Below, piece after piece: positions 8,960 through 17,911 of a stretch of DNA of 64,000 nucleotides. Position 1 is the stretch's first letter. Each line of letters opens with the position of its first letter. The stretch comes from a virus. The stretch lies in IMG/VR virus record IMGVR_UViG_3300026512_000002, positions 1-64,000 of that record. One strand, given 5' to 3'. A program made the translations under genes and the position numbers. The notes below the pieces were generated by a model. The model ran no database searches and was not told the DNA's origin. It was given only the letters and a program-made list of their open reading frames with translations.

Positions 8960-9460
8960 ATGTCAAAAAATATTGATGATAATTTTGATACCAGAATTGA
9001 TGATAATACTAGTACCGAAATTAATGATGTTGTTGTAAAATCATTTGTTTTTACAGTTTCTAATGATATGTTAATAACATTGACAGATAGTGAATTATAC
9101 GCTATTAAAAACAATGTTAATAATTTTCTATTATTTTTAAATAGCATGTTTTTACCTTTATTTTATCAAGATAACAATGGATTTGTTTTTTATTTTGATG
9201 ATAATAATGGTGCTAAGTATAATGATAGAATTACTAATGGTGTTTTAGATACAGTGTTAGAAGGTGATTATGTGTCTTTTATAATAGATAATGTTAAAAA
9301 AACTGTGACTGTGAAAGGATTGATTGTTGATAGAAATTGTGTGTTAAATAATAATGTAACACAATATATCGATACATATATATCTAATATAGATGTTATT
9401 TTAGCAAGGAGAAAAACTTCAGCTGATATGAGTGAGTTTTTTCAAAATAATTTTAGTTAA
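8960..9460 (+). CDS. Hypothetical protein
   Basis: A 166-residue acidic, Asn/Asp-rich protein beginning at ATG 8960 after AAGGAG, ten bases after the HU-like gene and probably in the same operon. The first ~30 residues are polar and likely disordered. The middle has hydrophobic beta-like stretches (F-L-L-F-L-N-S-M-F-L-P-L-F-Y). No membrane topology, catalytic motif or family was recognised. It overlaps the convergent gene at 9457 by four bases. Confidence 0.7.
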   Translation: MSKNIDDNFDTRIDDNTSTEINDVVVKSFVFTVSNDMLITLTDSELYAIKNNVNNFLLFLNSMFLPLFYQDNNGFVFYFDDNNGAKYNDRITNGVLDTVLEGDYVSFIIDNVKKTVTVKGLIVDRNCVLNNNVTQYIDTYISNIDVILARRKTSADMSEFFQNNFS

Positions 9461-10125
9461 TTATTTTTTTTATTATAATCATTCATTGCTAATATAAAAT
9501 CGTCTACAGTTTTTTTCATCAAGTTTATTAAAGATTCATATAACACCTCTCTGCGTTTCCATGTAATTTTATCATTTCTTATAGATTCAATAATCGCATT
9601 CATAAAATCTTTTGTATTATTATCATGTACTTTATTGAAAATGTTTATAAAATCTTCAGACAAACCTGCATTTTTCATATCATTAACATATAACTCCACA
9701 GTTTGTATTGCTATGGTTTTAAGAGTAGCTACTTCAATTTCTTTATCATATTTACTGGTTCGTAAAAATTGCATACTTAATAAACTTTTTATAAAATACT
9801 GTTTAACTCGTATAAATTTAAATTTAAGAATTTCTTTTTTAGCTTCATCCATATCATAGTTGCTAAGATAACCTATTTCTATTTCGTATAAACCACCTAT
9901 TATTTTATCATAAAATGATGTAACGCTAGCACTAAATATATTTAGTACTGCATCCACTGATATATAATTCAGTATTGTGAAAAAAATAAATAATGTTAAT
10001 TTATCATTGGTTAATTCAAATATTGATAAAAATAACATTATTGTTGATATAAACATGGAAAATATTAATTTCATGAACATCATTTTAAAATCTAGTTTTA
10101 TTATAAAACTATGTAGTTTATTCAT
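9457..10125 (-). CDS. Predicted inner-membrane protein
   Basis: A 222-residue protein with two hydrophobic segments near the N-terminus (about residues 12-35 and 40-62), then a long, charged, mostly helical domain likely facing the cytoplasm. ATG 10125 follows AGGAG. It is the last gene of a leftward operon beginning with thymidine kinase, and the gene before it is also a membrane protein, so the two may work together. No family was recognised. Its size and topology do not match a classical holin. Confidence 0.65.
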   Translation of the reverse strand: MNKLHSFIIKLDFKMMFMKLIFSMFISTIMLFLSIFELTNDKLTLFIFFTILNYISVDAVLNIFSASVTSFYDKIIGGLYEIEIGYLSNYDMDEAKKEILKFKFIRVKQYFIKSLLSMQFLRTSKYDKEIEVATLKTIAIQTVELYVNDMKNAGLSEDFINIFNKVHDNNTKDFMNAIIESIRNDKITWKRREVLYESLINLMKKTVDDFILAMNDYNKKNN

Positions 10126-10143
10126 TGGATACTCCTATTTATT

Positions 10144-10644
10144 TTAGATATCATCATATGGTTTAGTTATTATTTTTTTCTTATCGGTCTTATCATTATC
10201 ACATGTATCGTTTATTTCTATTTTAGTTTCTTTATTGAATAAACCTTTAGCATATAAGCCTATTTTTAATAATTTTCCGATACATATAAATATTTTATTG
10301 AATTTGACACGTGTTGTAGCTGATAGTGCTAGATCGCCTAATATTGGTAATATACTATAAAGAAACATTTCTATAAATACAGGACTATAAAATATAATAG
10401 TATTGTTTTTTTTAATTGTTTTCAAATTATATATGTTTAAGAATCCTGCAACATGGATAATTCCAACTAATAATATATTTAAAAATAATAGTCTTAACAT
10501 ATCGTGAAACGAATGTTTTATTTGCATTTTCATATCACCTGTAAAACGACTTTTATTGGTAACTATGTAATAAACTGTCTTGTAGATAAAAATAACTACA
10601 GGTAAAGAAATCATTATTAAACCATGTAAAAGTCTAGTAGACAA
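10144..10644 (-). CDS. Predicted multi-pass membrane protein
   Basis: A ~166-residue protein with about four hydrophobic segments (starting I-M-I-S-L-P-V-V-I-F-I-Y, then L-F-L-N-I-L-L-V-G-I-I, then M-F-L-Y-S-I-L-P-I-L, then I-F-I-C-I-G) and a charged tail. The start is uncertain: TTG at 10644 has GAGG six bases upstream and is preferred, while GTG at 10656 is also open but lacks a good site. It sits between the 92-residue gene and another membrane protein in a leftward operon. Function is unknown; holin or superinfection exclusion are possibilities only from size and topology. Confidence 0.6.
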   Translation of the reverse strand: MSTRLLHGLIMISLPVVIFIYKTVYYIVTNKSRFTGDMKMQIKHSFHDMLRLLFLNILLVGIIHVAGFLNIYNLKTIKKNNTIIFYSPVFIEMFLYSILPILGDLALSATTRVKFNKIFICIGKLLKIGLYAKGLFNKETKIEINDTCDNDKTDKKKIITKPYDDI

Positions 10645-10763
10645 AATATACCTCACAATTGCTTATATTCTTGTTATATGTAAAACATAATATATTGCGT
10701 TGTTTGGTTAGTAGTAGTGGTGTTTATAGAAATGATAATTAAAAAAATAGGTTAAAAATGAGA

Positions 10764-11042
10764 TTATTCAAAATCGGTAACAATGCTTGTAACTGCTGCT
10801 AATTTAATAATAGCATCACCGATATTTCTATCTACTTCTGATGATCCTAACATTAATACTGTAAAATGCTTTTTCGTAGCGATGTTCGTAATATTAAGTC
10901 GACTCATTTTATTTGTGATGATATAGTCTAGAGTGTAAGTGTCACTTTTTAACGATATCGCATCCGTGTTGATGTCTGATATTATAAAGTGATCATTTTC
11001 TAACATTTCGAGTGTTTTGTCTTTTAGTTCAGAAATAGTCAT
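10764..11042 (-). CDS. Small hypothetical protein
   Basis: A 92-residue acidic soluble protein starting at ATG 11042 after AAGGAG, 26 bases downstream of thymidine kinase in the same leftward transcript. It has an N-terminal helix (I-S-E-L-K-D-K-T-L-E-M-L) and alternating beta stretches. No known family was recognised. Confidence 0.65.
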   Translation of the reverse strand: MTISELKDKTLEMLENDHFIISDINTDAISLKSDTYTLDYIITNKMSRLNITNIATKKHFTVLMLGSSEVDRNIGDAIIKLAAVTSIVTDFE

Positions 11043-11068
11043 ATGACTCCTTAAAAGTTATAGGTTAA

Positions 11069-11659
11069 TTAGTTAGTGGTTTTACCACTATTTTTTAAAT
11101 AAAAATGTTTATTGCATAATGGTATGTAGTTATAACCTATGGATATAATATCACCATCAGTTATAATATTACCATCAATATCTATTCTAGCATTTTGTTT
11201 AGCATTAACACCGCACCAACATTTAACAGGACCGATTTCAGATATTTCATCAGCTATTTCAAATATACGTTTAGTTCCTGAAAATAATTGTCCTTTAAAA
11301 TCTGTTTTTAGACCATATAGTAAAAATGTTATACTATCTACATTTGAGCTTATTTCATATATTTGATTAAGTTGATCGTTTGTTAAAAACTGTGCTTCAT
11401 CTATTATGACTAAATCATATTGTCTAGCTGGTATACCATCATCGATACTTTGTAATATGTTATAAATACCATCATTTTCGTTAATCATGTTACATTCAAC
11501 TTTCTGATCGCCAAATCTAGTATAAATATATTTACCATTTCTAGAATCTATAGATGGTTTTAATAAACATACTTTTAAAAAATCTTTATTTTTCCACCAT
11601 TTTAATAATACTTCTGCAGATTTTCCACTATTCGTAGTACCGTATTTAAATTTTATCAC
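11069..11659 (-). CDS. tdk: Thymidine kinase (type II)
   Basis: A 196-residue enzyme that phosphorylates thymidine to dTMP, salvaging precursors for phage DNA. The P-loop is Y-G-T-T-N-S-G-K-S near the N-terminus, the Walker B is V-I-I-D-E-A-Q-F, and the nucleoside-binding/zinc part is Y-G-L-K-T-D-F, then C-W-C-G and a later C-N-K-H. The start is taken as GTG at 11659 because GGAGG lies five bases before it; the longer ATG form would place that site inside the gene. It is the first gene of a leftward operon whose promoter is probably at 11731-11759. Confidence 0.92.
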   Translation of the reverse strand: MIKFKYGTTNSGKSAEVLLKWWKNKDFLKVCLLKPSIDSRNGKYIYTRFGDQKVECNMINENDGIYNILQSIDDGIPARQYDLVIIDEAQFLTNDQLNQIYEISSNVDSITFLLYGLKTDFKGQLFSGTKRIFEIADEISEIGPVKCWCGVNAKQNARIDIDGNIITDGDIISIGYNYIPLCNKHFYLKNSGKTTN

Positions 11660-11730
11660 TTTAACCTCCACTATAAAGAAAATCAAATATATGTTTAATT
11701 AGAACATATATCTTAAAAATGTTATAAATA

Positions 11731-11759
11731 TTTTTATCATAATATATAAGATGTGTCAA
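11731..11759 (-). promoter_or_regulatory. Leftward promoter for the thymidine kinase operon
   Basis: On the minus strand TTGACA (11759-11754), 17 bases, then TAAAAA (11736-11731), about 70 bases before the kinase start. The CTTGACA context matches the other promoters in this window. Confidence 0.5.
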
Positions 11760-11930
11760 GTTTAATATATATGTATATGTGATAATAGTTTAGTATTATA
11801 GTATTTATATATATTATATGTATATATTACATAAATGTAATAGGTGTTCCGGAAATAGTATGGGTTTTATTTTTTTTTGAAAAAAAGGTGGAAATCACAA
11901 CATAGTATTAAATATGTTAGTGGGAATATT

Positions 11931-12692
11931 ATGAAAAATGGTGTAAAAGGTTTTAAAAGCAAATATACTGCTGAAGAAGTAGAGGCTATTTTAGATGGTG
12001 CTAGTGGTGGTTCATGTACACAACCATGGGACCCTAGTAAAGCTGGCGGTTATGCTGATCCGTGTTTAGCAATATATTCGCTATTTTATGTTGCTCCAAT
12101 AGTGTCGGTTAGTAACAATGTTAATGTTGTAGAAATTGGCTCTACCGTTAATAATGTAACTGTTAATTGGTCTATAAGTGGGTCCGGTGTTGTGATGTCA
12201 CAATCATTAACAGATGTTGGTTCTGTAGCTGTAGGCACATTATCACATGATTTCACAGGATTAGGTTTAACCAATAATAAAACATGGTCAGTTTCTATTA
12301 CTGACGATCACCCAACTTCTGCTAATGGATCAACTACAATTTATTTTAGACACATGCGTCATTGGGGTACAGATTCCAACGATTCAGCAACAGTAAATAC
12401 CATGACAGATGCACAAGCTACTACATTGGTGTTAGGTTTAGCTAATGAAGAGTTTGCTACTAGTAGGGGAAAAAATTGGACACAAAACGGTAATGGTGAA
12501 TATATAATATATTCATATCCAGTCAGTTGGGGTGAAAGTGATCCACCATCAAATGTAAATGGTTTACCAAATACTGCATGGACTAAAATTGTTAAAAATA
12601 TAACTAACTCTTCTGGACATATCGAACCGTATAATATTTGGATCAGTAACACTGTTCAAAATGGTACCGGCATAAATATCATATGGTTATAA
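11931..12692 (+). CDS. Fibre-like or Ig-like virion protein
   Basis: A 253-residue protein, taken from ATG 11931 (GGGA upstream); an open TTG start at 11877 lacks a ribosome site. The first ~40 residues are basic and helical, a G-A-S-G-G-S linker follows, then a Ser/Thr/Val-rich Ig-like beta domain (V-S-V-S-N-N-V-N-V-V-E-I-G-S). The C-terminal half, rich in Trp and Asn, resembles receptor-binding tips. It stands apart from the main fibre cluster. Assignment is by composition and fold style only. Confidence 0.5.
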   Translation: MKNGVKGFKSKYTAEEVEAILDGASGGSCTQPWDPSKAGGYADPCLAIYSLFYVAPIVSVSNNVNVVEIGSTVNNVTVNWSISGSGVVMSQSLTDVGSVAVGTLSHDFTGLGLTNNKTWSVSITDDHPTSANGSTTIYFRHMRHWGTDSNDSATVNTMTDAQATTLVLGLANEEFATSRGKNWTQNGNGEYIIYSYPVSWGESDPPSNVNGLPNTAWTKIVKNITNSSGHIEPYNIWISNTVQNGTGINIIWL

Positions 12693-12753
12693 ATTAAAAA
12701 AAAAGAAAATAAAATATATTTTATTAAGGATTATTTAATAGTTAACTTATATT

Positions 12754-12791
12754 ATGTGTACATATTATCATGTTGTATAATATGTACACAT
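12754..12791. promoter_or_regulatory. 15-bp inverted repeat upstream of the 12823 gene
   Basis: ATGTGTACATATTAT (12754-12768) and its exact complement (12777-12791) with an eight-base loop; the right arm contains TATAAT. It is 32 bases before the next start, so it could be an operator over a -10 box or a terminator for the fibre-like gene (TTTTATT follows). Confidence 0.5.
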
Positions 12792-12822
12792 TTTATTAAA
12801 TAGAAATATTTGGAGGTTAATT

Positions 12823-13725
12823 ATGACTAATTTAAATCAAAACACATATTCTCGTAAATTAGATCTGTTAAGTATTTTCAACATATGGTACACCCATATA
12901 TTGAAAAACGAAGATGATGTTGATCGTAATTATAGCGTTGATACTTACTGGTCCGATGATTCGGAAGATCTGTTATATAATAAATATAAACATAATATGG
13001 TGTTTTTTATGGAAAGGATGTTAACTGATATTGATTTTGTTGAGATTATTGTTAATGTTTTTAAATTATATGATATAACGTTAAATAATGTAACATTCTA
13101 TTCACCTAATGAGTATAATTATAAAACAGATACTATTATAGTGTCTGTTGAAATGGAAAAAGATATTTATAATAAACCACTTGTGCTTAATGGCGATATG
13201 CGTGAATATGTGCAATATTATATTGATAATATACGTGTAGGTTCTAGGGATGGATATATATCAGTAGAACCATCTGTTGTATCGGATGTTGTTAGAGATG
13301 ATTATGTATATATGTATGCTATTGGTAAAGTTATTTATAACACTTATGGTGATAGGTTTAGAGCTTTAATGGATACTATATATGAACATATGTTATATAT
13401 TAGATCAATTTGCATGTGTTATTGTGAAGATGCGAAAACCGATATATTGTTATCTAATGACGAGTTATTAAGTTCTGATTATGATAAGGAGTATGTTGTT
13501 AGTATATTAAAAGATTGTTCTACTATCAACGACTTTAATGAAGATGGTGACATTATTACATACATAGATATATTTGATGTGAAAACCATGTCTGATGGTA
13601 TATTAGTAGAAGTAGAAGTACATGGTCATAGGATAGATGATGATTATATAACAATGCTTATAATGTCTAGCTTATCAACATTTTGTAAGACTGTTAACCT
13701 ACCTAGTAATCTATCAATAAGGTAA
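12823..13725 (+). CDS. Hypothetical protein
   Basis: A 300-residue acidic protein starting at ATG 12823 after GGAGG. It has no membrane segment or signal, and no Walker, zinc or nuclease motif was found. The pattern of Tyr, Asp and aliphatic residues suggests an alpha/beta globular protein. It is preceded by a strong palindrome (12754-12791) and followed by a structured RNA region. Family unknown. Confidence 0.7.
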   Translation: MTNLNQNTYSRKLDLLSIFNIWYTHILKNEDDVDRNYSVDTYWSDDSEDLLYNKYKHNMVFFMERMLTDIDFVEIIVNVFKLYDITLNNVTFYSPNEYNYKTDTIIVSVEMEKDIYNKPLVLNGDMREYVQYYIDNIRVGSRDGYISVEPSVVSDVVRDDYVYMYAIGKVIYNTYGDRFRALMDTIYEHMLYIRSICMCYCEDAKTDILLSNDELLSSDYDKEYVVSILKDCSTINDFNEDGDIITYIDIFDVKTMSDGILVEVEVHGHRIDDDYITMLIMSSLSTFCKTVNLPSNLSIR

Positions 13726-13774
13726 AATCGTAATATTGATGATCATAAATATATATTATAATAATAAGTTATTT

Positions 13775-14112
13775 AATAATGAATCGTGCATTGGCAAGTG
13801 TTTCCGGCGGTTCATAGCATAGAATGCTACTTATAGGAAACAACACACATTTGTGTGTTCCATTGTAAAGTTGTAGCTCTGGTAGGAAGGAGCAGTGAGC
13901 GGACATTGTGTGTCGAAACATGTCGCGGCTCTTGGTAGAAATACCAGCGGTAATCAATCCGTCAGAACACGTAAACATGGCTGACTACCATGATTGCTGG
14001 AGTTGCTATCCTAAAAGCAACTCTTGAGTAAATATATACAACCCTATCTGCGTTTGCGATAGGGTTGTATATCATTAAGAAAAGAGGTTGATCCCCTCTT
14101 TTCTTTTTTTTT
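13775..14112 (+). ncRNA. Compact structured RNA (~340 nt) with its own terminator
   Basis: The segment is more GC-rich than its surroundings and is almost entirely stem-loops: GTTTCC...GGAAAC enclosing TAGCAT/ATGCTA; AACACAC-attt-GTGTGTT; GCTC/GAGC; GGTA-gaaa-TACC; CCAGC..AATCA with TGATTgCTGG enclosing GTCAG/CTGAC; GAGTTGC/GCAACTC; a 15-bp stem at 14034-14072; and a final AAGAAAAGAGG/CCTCTTTTCTT hairpin with a T tract (14077-14112). The terminator sets the plus strand. No tRNA, tmRNA or RNase P signature was recognised. It ends ~100 bases before a KH-domain gene. Confidence 0.7.
14077..14112 (+). terminator. Terminator of the 13.8-kb RNA
   Basis: An 11-bp stem with loop TTGATCC followed by about eight T residues. 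Confidence 0.85.
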
Positions 14113-14175
14113 GATTATGGACGACATATGTTGAAATCATTTTCAATTATATATTATAGTAATAGTTAATGTGTT

Positions 14176-14201
14176 TATCATACAATATGGTATGATATAA
14201 T
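14176..14201. promoter_or_regulatory. Palindromic operator overlapping a -10 box
   Basis: TATCATAC (14176-14183), six bases, GTATGATA (14190-14197), overlapping TATAAT at 14196-14201, 19 bases before the KH-domain gene. The arrangement mirrors the palindrome over the nrdJ promoter, with a different sequence. Confidence 0.6.
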
Positions 14202-14219
14202 ATTTATATTGGAGGAAAT

Positions 14220-14924
14220 ATGCGACAAGAAGTAGAATTAACATTAGAAGATGGTACAGTATATGGTACCTTTTCGTATGAAAAAAAATTGGACATTAGC
14301 GATGATAATATGTTCAATAATGTGAAAATTGGATCAATAACCGTATTATACGGTTATGATTTAATACCAACGAAAATACCTACATATACAATACCTATAT
14401 GTAAGGCAAACTCCAAACATTTTAATGATGAACTATTGGGGTTTAGAGAACAACTTAAGAAAAAGTTGGAAACGTGTGTCTATTATTCAGCCAAATTTGT
14501 ATTTACAACATTTGAGGATCTACAAGTTGGATATATGTGTGGAACAGCCAGTTATGATGTTGATCATGCAAATCAAGTGTTATCGTATACAGAAAATTGG
14601 ACTCATGGTGAGTTTTTAGAAAAATGCGGCGATGACAGTATACAGATGTACGCGCCAAGATCAAATTGGGGTATGGTTATACGTTATCCATCAACATCTT
14701 GTGATAAATATAGTAGTAAAAGATATGTGTTATTTGAAGCTATTGGCTTTATAACAGGTCTAGATAAGAAAGACTATGAATTAAAATGGCATATCGCAAC
14801 TAATATATTTACACTATCATCACCTACCTCTAAAAAAGGTAGGTTGATAGGAAAACGTGGAAGAACGATTATGAAAATCGAACATGTTGCTAAATATCTA
14901 AATGTTAAAATAATACTTAGATAA
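14220..14924 (+). CDS. KH-domain RNA-binding protein, otherwise unknown
   Basis: A 234-residue protein starting at ATG 14220 after GGAGG. The C-terminus has a KH-type RNA-binding signature: residues ~205-234 read L-I-G-K-R-G-R-T-I-M-K-I-E with the G-x-x-G loop (G-K-R-G), then a strand. The first ~200 residues are not recognised; they have mixed alpha/beta composition with several Cys and Trp. Its position just after a structured RNA gene, in a genome with several such RNAs, makes an RNA-partner role plausible but unproven. A GAAA-loop terminator follows, and a palindromic operator lies over its promoter. Confidence 0.65.
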   Translation: MRQEVELTLEDGTVYGTFSYEKKLDISDDNMFNNVKIGSITVLYGYDLIPTKIPTYTIPICKANSKHFNDELLGFREQLKKKLETCVYYSAKFVFTTFEDLQVGYMCGTASYDVDHANQVLSYTENWTHGEFLEKCGDDSIQMYAPRSNWGMVIRYPSTSCDKYSSKRYVLFEAIGFITGLDKKDYELKWHIATNIFTLSSPTSKKGRLIGKRGRTIMKIEHVAKYLNVKIILR

Positions 14925-14932
14925 TTATAACT

Positions 14933-14960
14933 ATGGGATCGAAAGATCCCATTTTTTTTA
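14933..14960 (+). terminator. GAAA-tetraloop terminator
   Basis: ATGGGATC-gaaa-GATCCCAT followed by T8, nearly identical to the one at 17666. The two bracket the split methyltransferase locus. Confidence 0.88.
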
Positions 14961-14970
14961 AAGAGGACAA

Positions 14971-16476
14971 ATGAAATTATACGAAGAATTACAACGAATA
15001 GAGAATCGGGTAAATTTTACAGAACACGATATAGACCCAGTATGGGTTAATTTTATTAGGAAGTCATTTGGTGACAAATATGAAATTAAAACTGATTATA
15101 AAAGTGATGGGTTTTTATTTGATGTTGAGCGTGATATGTATATTGTTATTATGGAATTTAAACGTGATAAATTATTAGGTAAAAATAATATTGATTTAAA
15201 CGAAGTAATAGTTCAAGTTATTTATTATTTAAAGAAAGTTGAGAAGGATGGTAAAATTTTACCGAAGGTTGTTTTAATTGGAGATGTTAACGAAGTTGTT
15301 ATTTTTCCAACATATACAATCGAAAAATATTTGAGAATGGAGAATGTTGATTGGAATATCGCAGCTAGTGAAGCATATAAAAGTAATCGCGATATGTTGG
15401 ATATGTTAAAGGACGATGTACATGTTAAGTTTAAAGTTGAAAACGTGGATGTTTCTTTTAACGAGGAAAAATTCATCAATAATTTAAAAAGAATGGTTTA
15501 TGATTCGTTTTCTAAAATAAAGATTACTAAAATTAATATTGGAGAAGTATTTGTGAATCATATTAAAGGGTTGTTTGTTGACGCGAATGACTCGACTATA
15601 TTCAATTTCTTGCAGATAATGAAAGGTAATTATGCTCTTGCGATTAAGAAAAGGAATAAAAGTAAATATGTATTATATATAGAAGATGGTAATGTTGTTC
15701 AAGTGAATAGGGATAAATATGCTATATTGGAGAATACGTTTGAGCTCAATATGAGTAATCGTGAGTTTAAAGAAATGTTGCGAAATAAGGACGAGTTCGA
15801 AGATAGTGTTAAAAGAGTGAAAGAAGGGATTTTCTATACACCGTTACCGTTTGTGGATTTAGCACATCAATATATTGAAAAGGAATTTGGTAAAAATTGG
15901 AAAAGCGAATATTCTGTATATGATCCTGCGTGGGGAATGGGGAACTTAACTAGGGATTATGTATTTGATGACTTATATTGTTCAACATTGGATGGGGACG
16001 ACTTAAAATTAGCGAAGAATTTCAACAAGGGATCTAGGAAATTCCAGATGGACTTTTTGAACGATGATTTGCCAGAATTTATGGTGGAAGCTTTTAAAGA
16101 TAAAAGTAAGAAGTGGATTGTGTTTATGAATCCGCCGTATAAAAATGGTCCGTCTGGAATAAATCATAATAATGGAGTTGGATTTAATGTTAGTAAAACT
16201 AGTAATAAATTAGATATGAAAAAAGATGGAGTTAATGGTAATGACTTATATGTTCAATTTATATATAAAGCTATTAAGTTAAGATCCGAATATGGTGCAG
16301 ATCTAACCATATGCGTTTTTAGTAAAGCAACATATTTGAATGGTAAAGAAGGGAAAGGTTTAAGAAAATATTTAAGAAATAACAATGTTGAGTTTAAATG
16401 TGGATTTTTAGTAACTGGAAAGGTATTCAAGGGACTTGATGCTAAATGGCCAGTTAGTTTTACAATTTTAAAATAA
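14971..16476 (+). CDS. Type IIG-like nuclease-adenine methyltransferase, N-terminal part of a split gene
   Basis: A 501-residue protein. Residues ~1-150 look like a PD-(D/E)xK nuclease-type domain (G-F-L-F-D-V-E-R-D ... I-V-I-M-E-F-K-R-D-K). The middle is a helical linker. From ~285 lies an N6-adenine methyltransferase core: F-Y-T-P-L-P-F-V-D, then Y-D-P-A-W-G-M-G-N-L-T (AdoMet-binding motif I, usually D-P-x-x-G-x-G), then F-M-N-P-P-Y-K-N-G (catalytic N-P-P-Y). It stops at 16476, where related single-chain enzymes continue into target-recognition sequence, and that sequence is found in the next open frame, shifted by +1. ATG 14971 follows AGAGGA. Likely roles are protecting phage DNA or restricting rivals. 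Confidence 0.82.
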   Translation: MKLYEELQRIENRVNFTEHDIDPVWVNFIRKSFGDKYEIKTDYKSDGFLFDVERDMYIVIMEFKRDKLLGKNNIDLNEVIVQVIYYLKKVEKDGKILPKVVLIGDVNEVVIFPTYTIEKYLRMENVDWNIAASEAYKSNRDMLDMLKDDVHVKFKVENVDVSFNEEKFINNLKRMVYDSFSKIKITKINIGEVFVNHIKGLFVDANDSTIFNFLQIMKGNYALAIKKRNKSKYVLYIEDGNVVQVNRDKYAILENTFELNMSNREFKEMLRNKDEFEDSVKRVKEGIFYTPLPFVDLAHQYIEKEFGKNWKSEYSVYDPAWGMGNLTRDYVFDDLYCSTLDGDDLKLAKNFNKGSRKFQMDFLNDDLPEFMVEAFKDKSKKWIVFMNPPYKNGPSGINHNNGVGFNVSKTSNKLDMKKDGVNGNDLYVQFIYKAIKLRSEYGADLTICVFSKATYLNGKEGKGLRKYLRNNNVEFKCGFLVTGKVFKGLDAKWPVSFTILK

Positions 16477-16490
16477 TAGGAGTGATAAAA

Positions 16491-16511
16491 TGAACATACT
16501 AGTTGAGTAAA
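16491..16511 (+). other. Six-codon open frame between the methyltransferase halves
   Basis: ATG AAC ATA CTA GTT GAG TAA with an AGGAGTGATAAA ribosome site. It may be a by-product of the break, or may permit reinitiation toward the downstream half at 16538, which lacks a clear site of its own. Confidence 0.3.
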
Positions 16512-16537
16512 TTAATATATGTAGCGATGATATTAAA

Positions 16538-17659
16538 ATGGGTATATTTGTAAATAATGATAACTATACTGAATTGTTGACTAATAAACATTGTATAAGG
16601 TTAACAATACATCAGTGGTTAGTAATAGGAGAAATAATGGATAATTTTAATAACTTTAAATTTGATGTTTATGATGTAGATGCAAAATTAATTGGGGATG
16701 TTATATTGTATAATATGGATGATGAAATCTCACTAACAGATTGGTTGAAAGATGTTAGAAGTGAAAACAAAACAACTAAAGGGTTATGTGTTAAATCACC
16801 ATTGAGAACATCATATAGTGAACGAGGAACCATGGTAGATAAAGCATTAGGATATTTATTAAATGCTGGAAATAACATGGAGAAATCAGCTAGAAGTGTT
16901 GGTTTGATGAGTATAGCATTTTCCAATGCACATGGAGAATCTATTGAATCTACTAACCTTAAGCGAGCATTTTTAACTATGGCTTTCCGTAGAAGCTATG
17001 CAAAACATCAATGGTTTGAAGAGAAGAAGGAATTTATCGCACCAACTTTCAAGTCCAAACAACATCAACAACAAGTTTATACCGATGCTATCATCTTTTC
17101 CATTTTCAACAACCAAAACCAAACAGGTTCGCTCCGCGACATCAAATACGACAATAAAACCTTTCAAGTGGAAAACCACTTCTTTCCTTTTAGCAAGAAA
17201 ATAGTTCAATCTTTAATAGATTTATATATTGATGAAGATGATAGGTTTGACCTAATAGAAGAAGATATGAATCGCTATGGTCGTAAAGATAGAATCATGA
17301 ATAGAATAATCGAAAGATATTTGCGTTCCGATTCATTTAGTGAAGAAGCGTTAGATGTTTACAATAAAGCATTGTCAATGTATAAGAATGCGTTTAAGTA
17401 TTTTGTAGATGAAGAATATCAAGAAAAGGATGTGAACGGAACATTATGTACAACTTATTTAAACGAAGTATGGGACACATCATGGTATCAGATGAAGATT
17501 GTTATAGAAAACCGATTTAAAGATGATTATAAGGAGTTTAAGAATCTCTATAATAAATTAGAGAAACGAATGAGGCAACATGTTATTGATTGTGGAGTTA
17601 TAATTCCTAATGAAGGTGAAAAATATTATGATTTTGAAACCAATATGGTGATTGAGTAA
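16538..17659 (+). CDS. C-terminal half of the split methyltransferase (target-recognition part)
   Basis: A 373-residue frame in +1 relative to the upstream half. Its sequence has the style of C-terminal regions of large phage and type IIG adenine methyltransferases, notably H-Q-W-F-E-E-K-K-E-F-I-A-P, Y-T-D-A-I-I-F-S-I-F-N, Q-T-G-S-L-R-D-I-K-Y and N-H-F-F-P-F-S-K. No strong ribosome site precedes ATG 16538, and the frame is open back to a TAA at 16508, so it is either a decayed half or expressed by reinitiation. Bases ~17030-17210 use many C-ending codons, unlike the T/A-ending codons on both sides, suggesting a patch of recombined DNA. A GAAA-loop terminator ends the locus. Confidence 0.7.
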   Translation: MGIFVNNDNYTELLTNKHCIRLTIHQWLVIGEIMDNFNNFKFDVYDVDAKLIGDVILYNMDDEISLTDWLKDVRSENKTTKGLCVKSPLRTSYSERGTMVDKALGYLLNAGNNMEKSARSVGLMSIAFSNAHGESIESTNLKRAFLTMAFRRSYAKHQWFEEKKEFIAPTFKSKQHQQQVYTDAIIFSIFNNQNQTGSLRDIKYDNKTFQVENHFFPFSKKIVQSLIDLYIDEDDRFDLIEEDMNRYGRKDRIMNRIIERYLRSDSFSEEALDVYNKALSMYKNAFKYFVDEEYQEKDVNGTLCTTYLNEVWDTSWYQMKIVIENRFKDDYKEFKNLYNKLEKRMRQHVIDCGVIIPNEGEKYYDFETNMVIE

Positions 17660-17665
17660 TTGATT

Positions 17666-17691
17666 ATGGGATCGAAAGATCCCATTTTTTT
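17666..17691 (+). terminator. GAAA-tetraloop terminator
   Basis: ATGGGATC-gaaa-GATCCCAT followed by a T tract; a copy of the 14933 terminator. Confidence 0.88.
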
Positions 17692-17911
17692 AAATAAGAT
17701 ATCACGTGTTATTGAGATACGAACATGTGATAAGAGTAAACATGTTCAATAGTACTATAAAATCTGATCATGGTTACGATGAAGTATCTTTTTATTAATA
17801 ATATGACTGGAAATAGTTTGAATAAAGATAAAATTGTTGAAGTAATAAAAACAGTTTTTTATTTATAGTTGTTTATATAGTATATGTTATAATAATTGTA
17901 ATTGGAGTTAT

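Noticed and set aside
13769-13978. 69-codon leftward frame
   Set aside because: It overlaps the hairpin-rich RNA and is antisense to its terminator.
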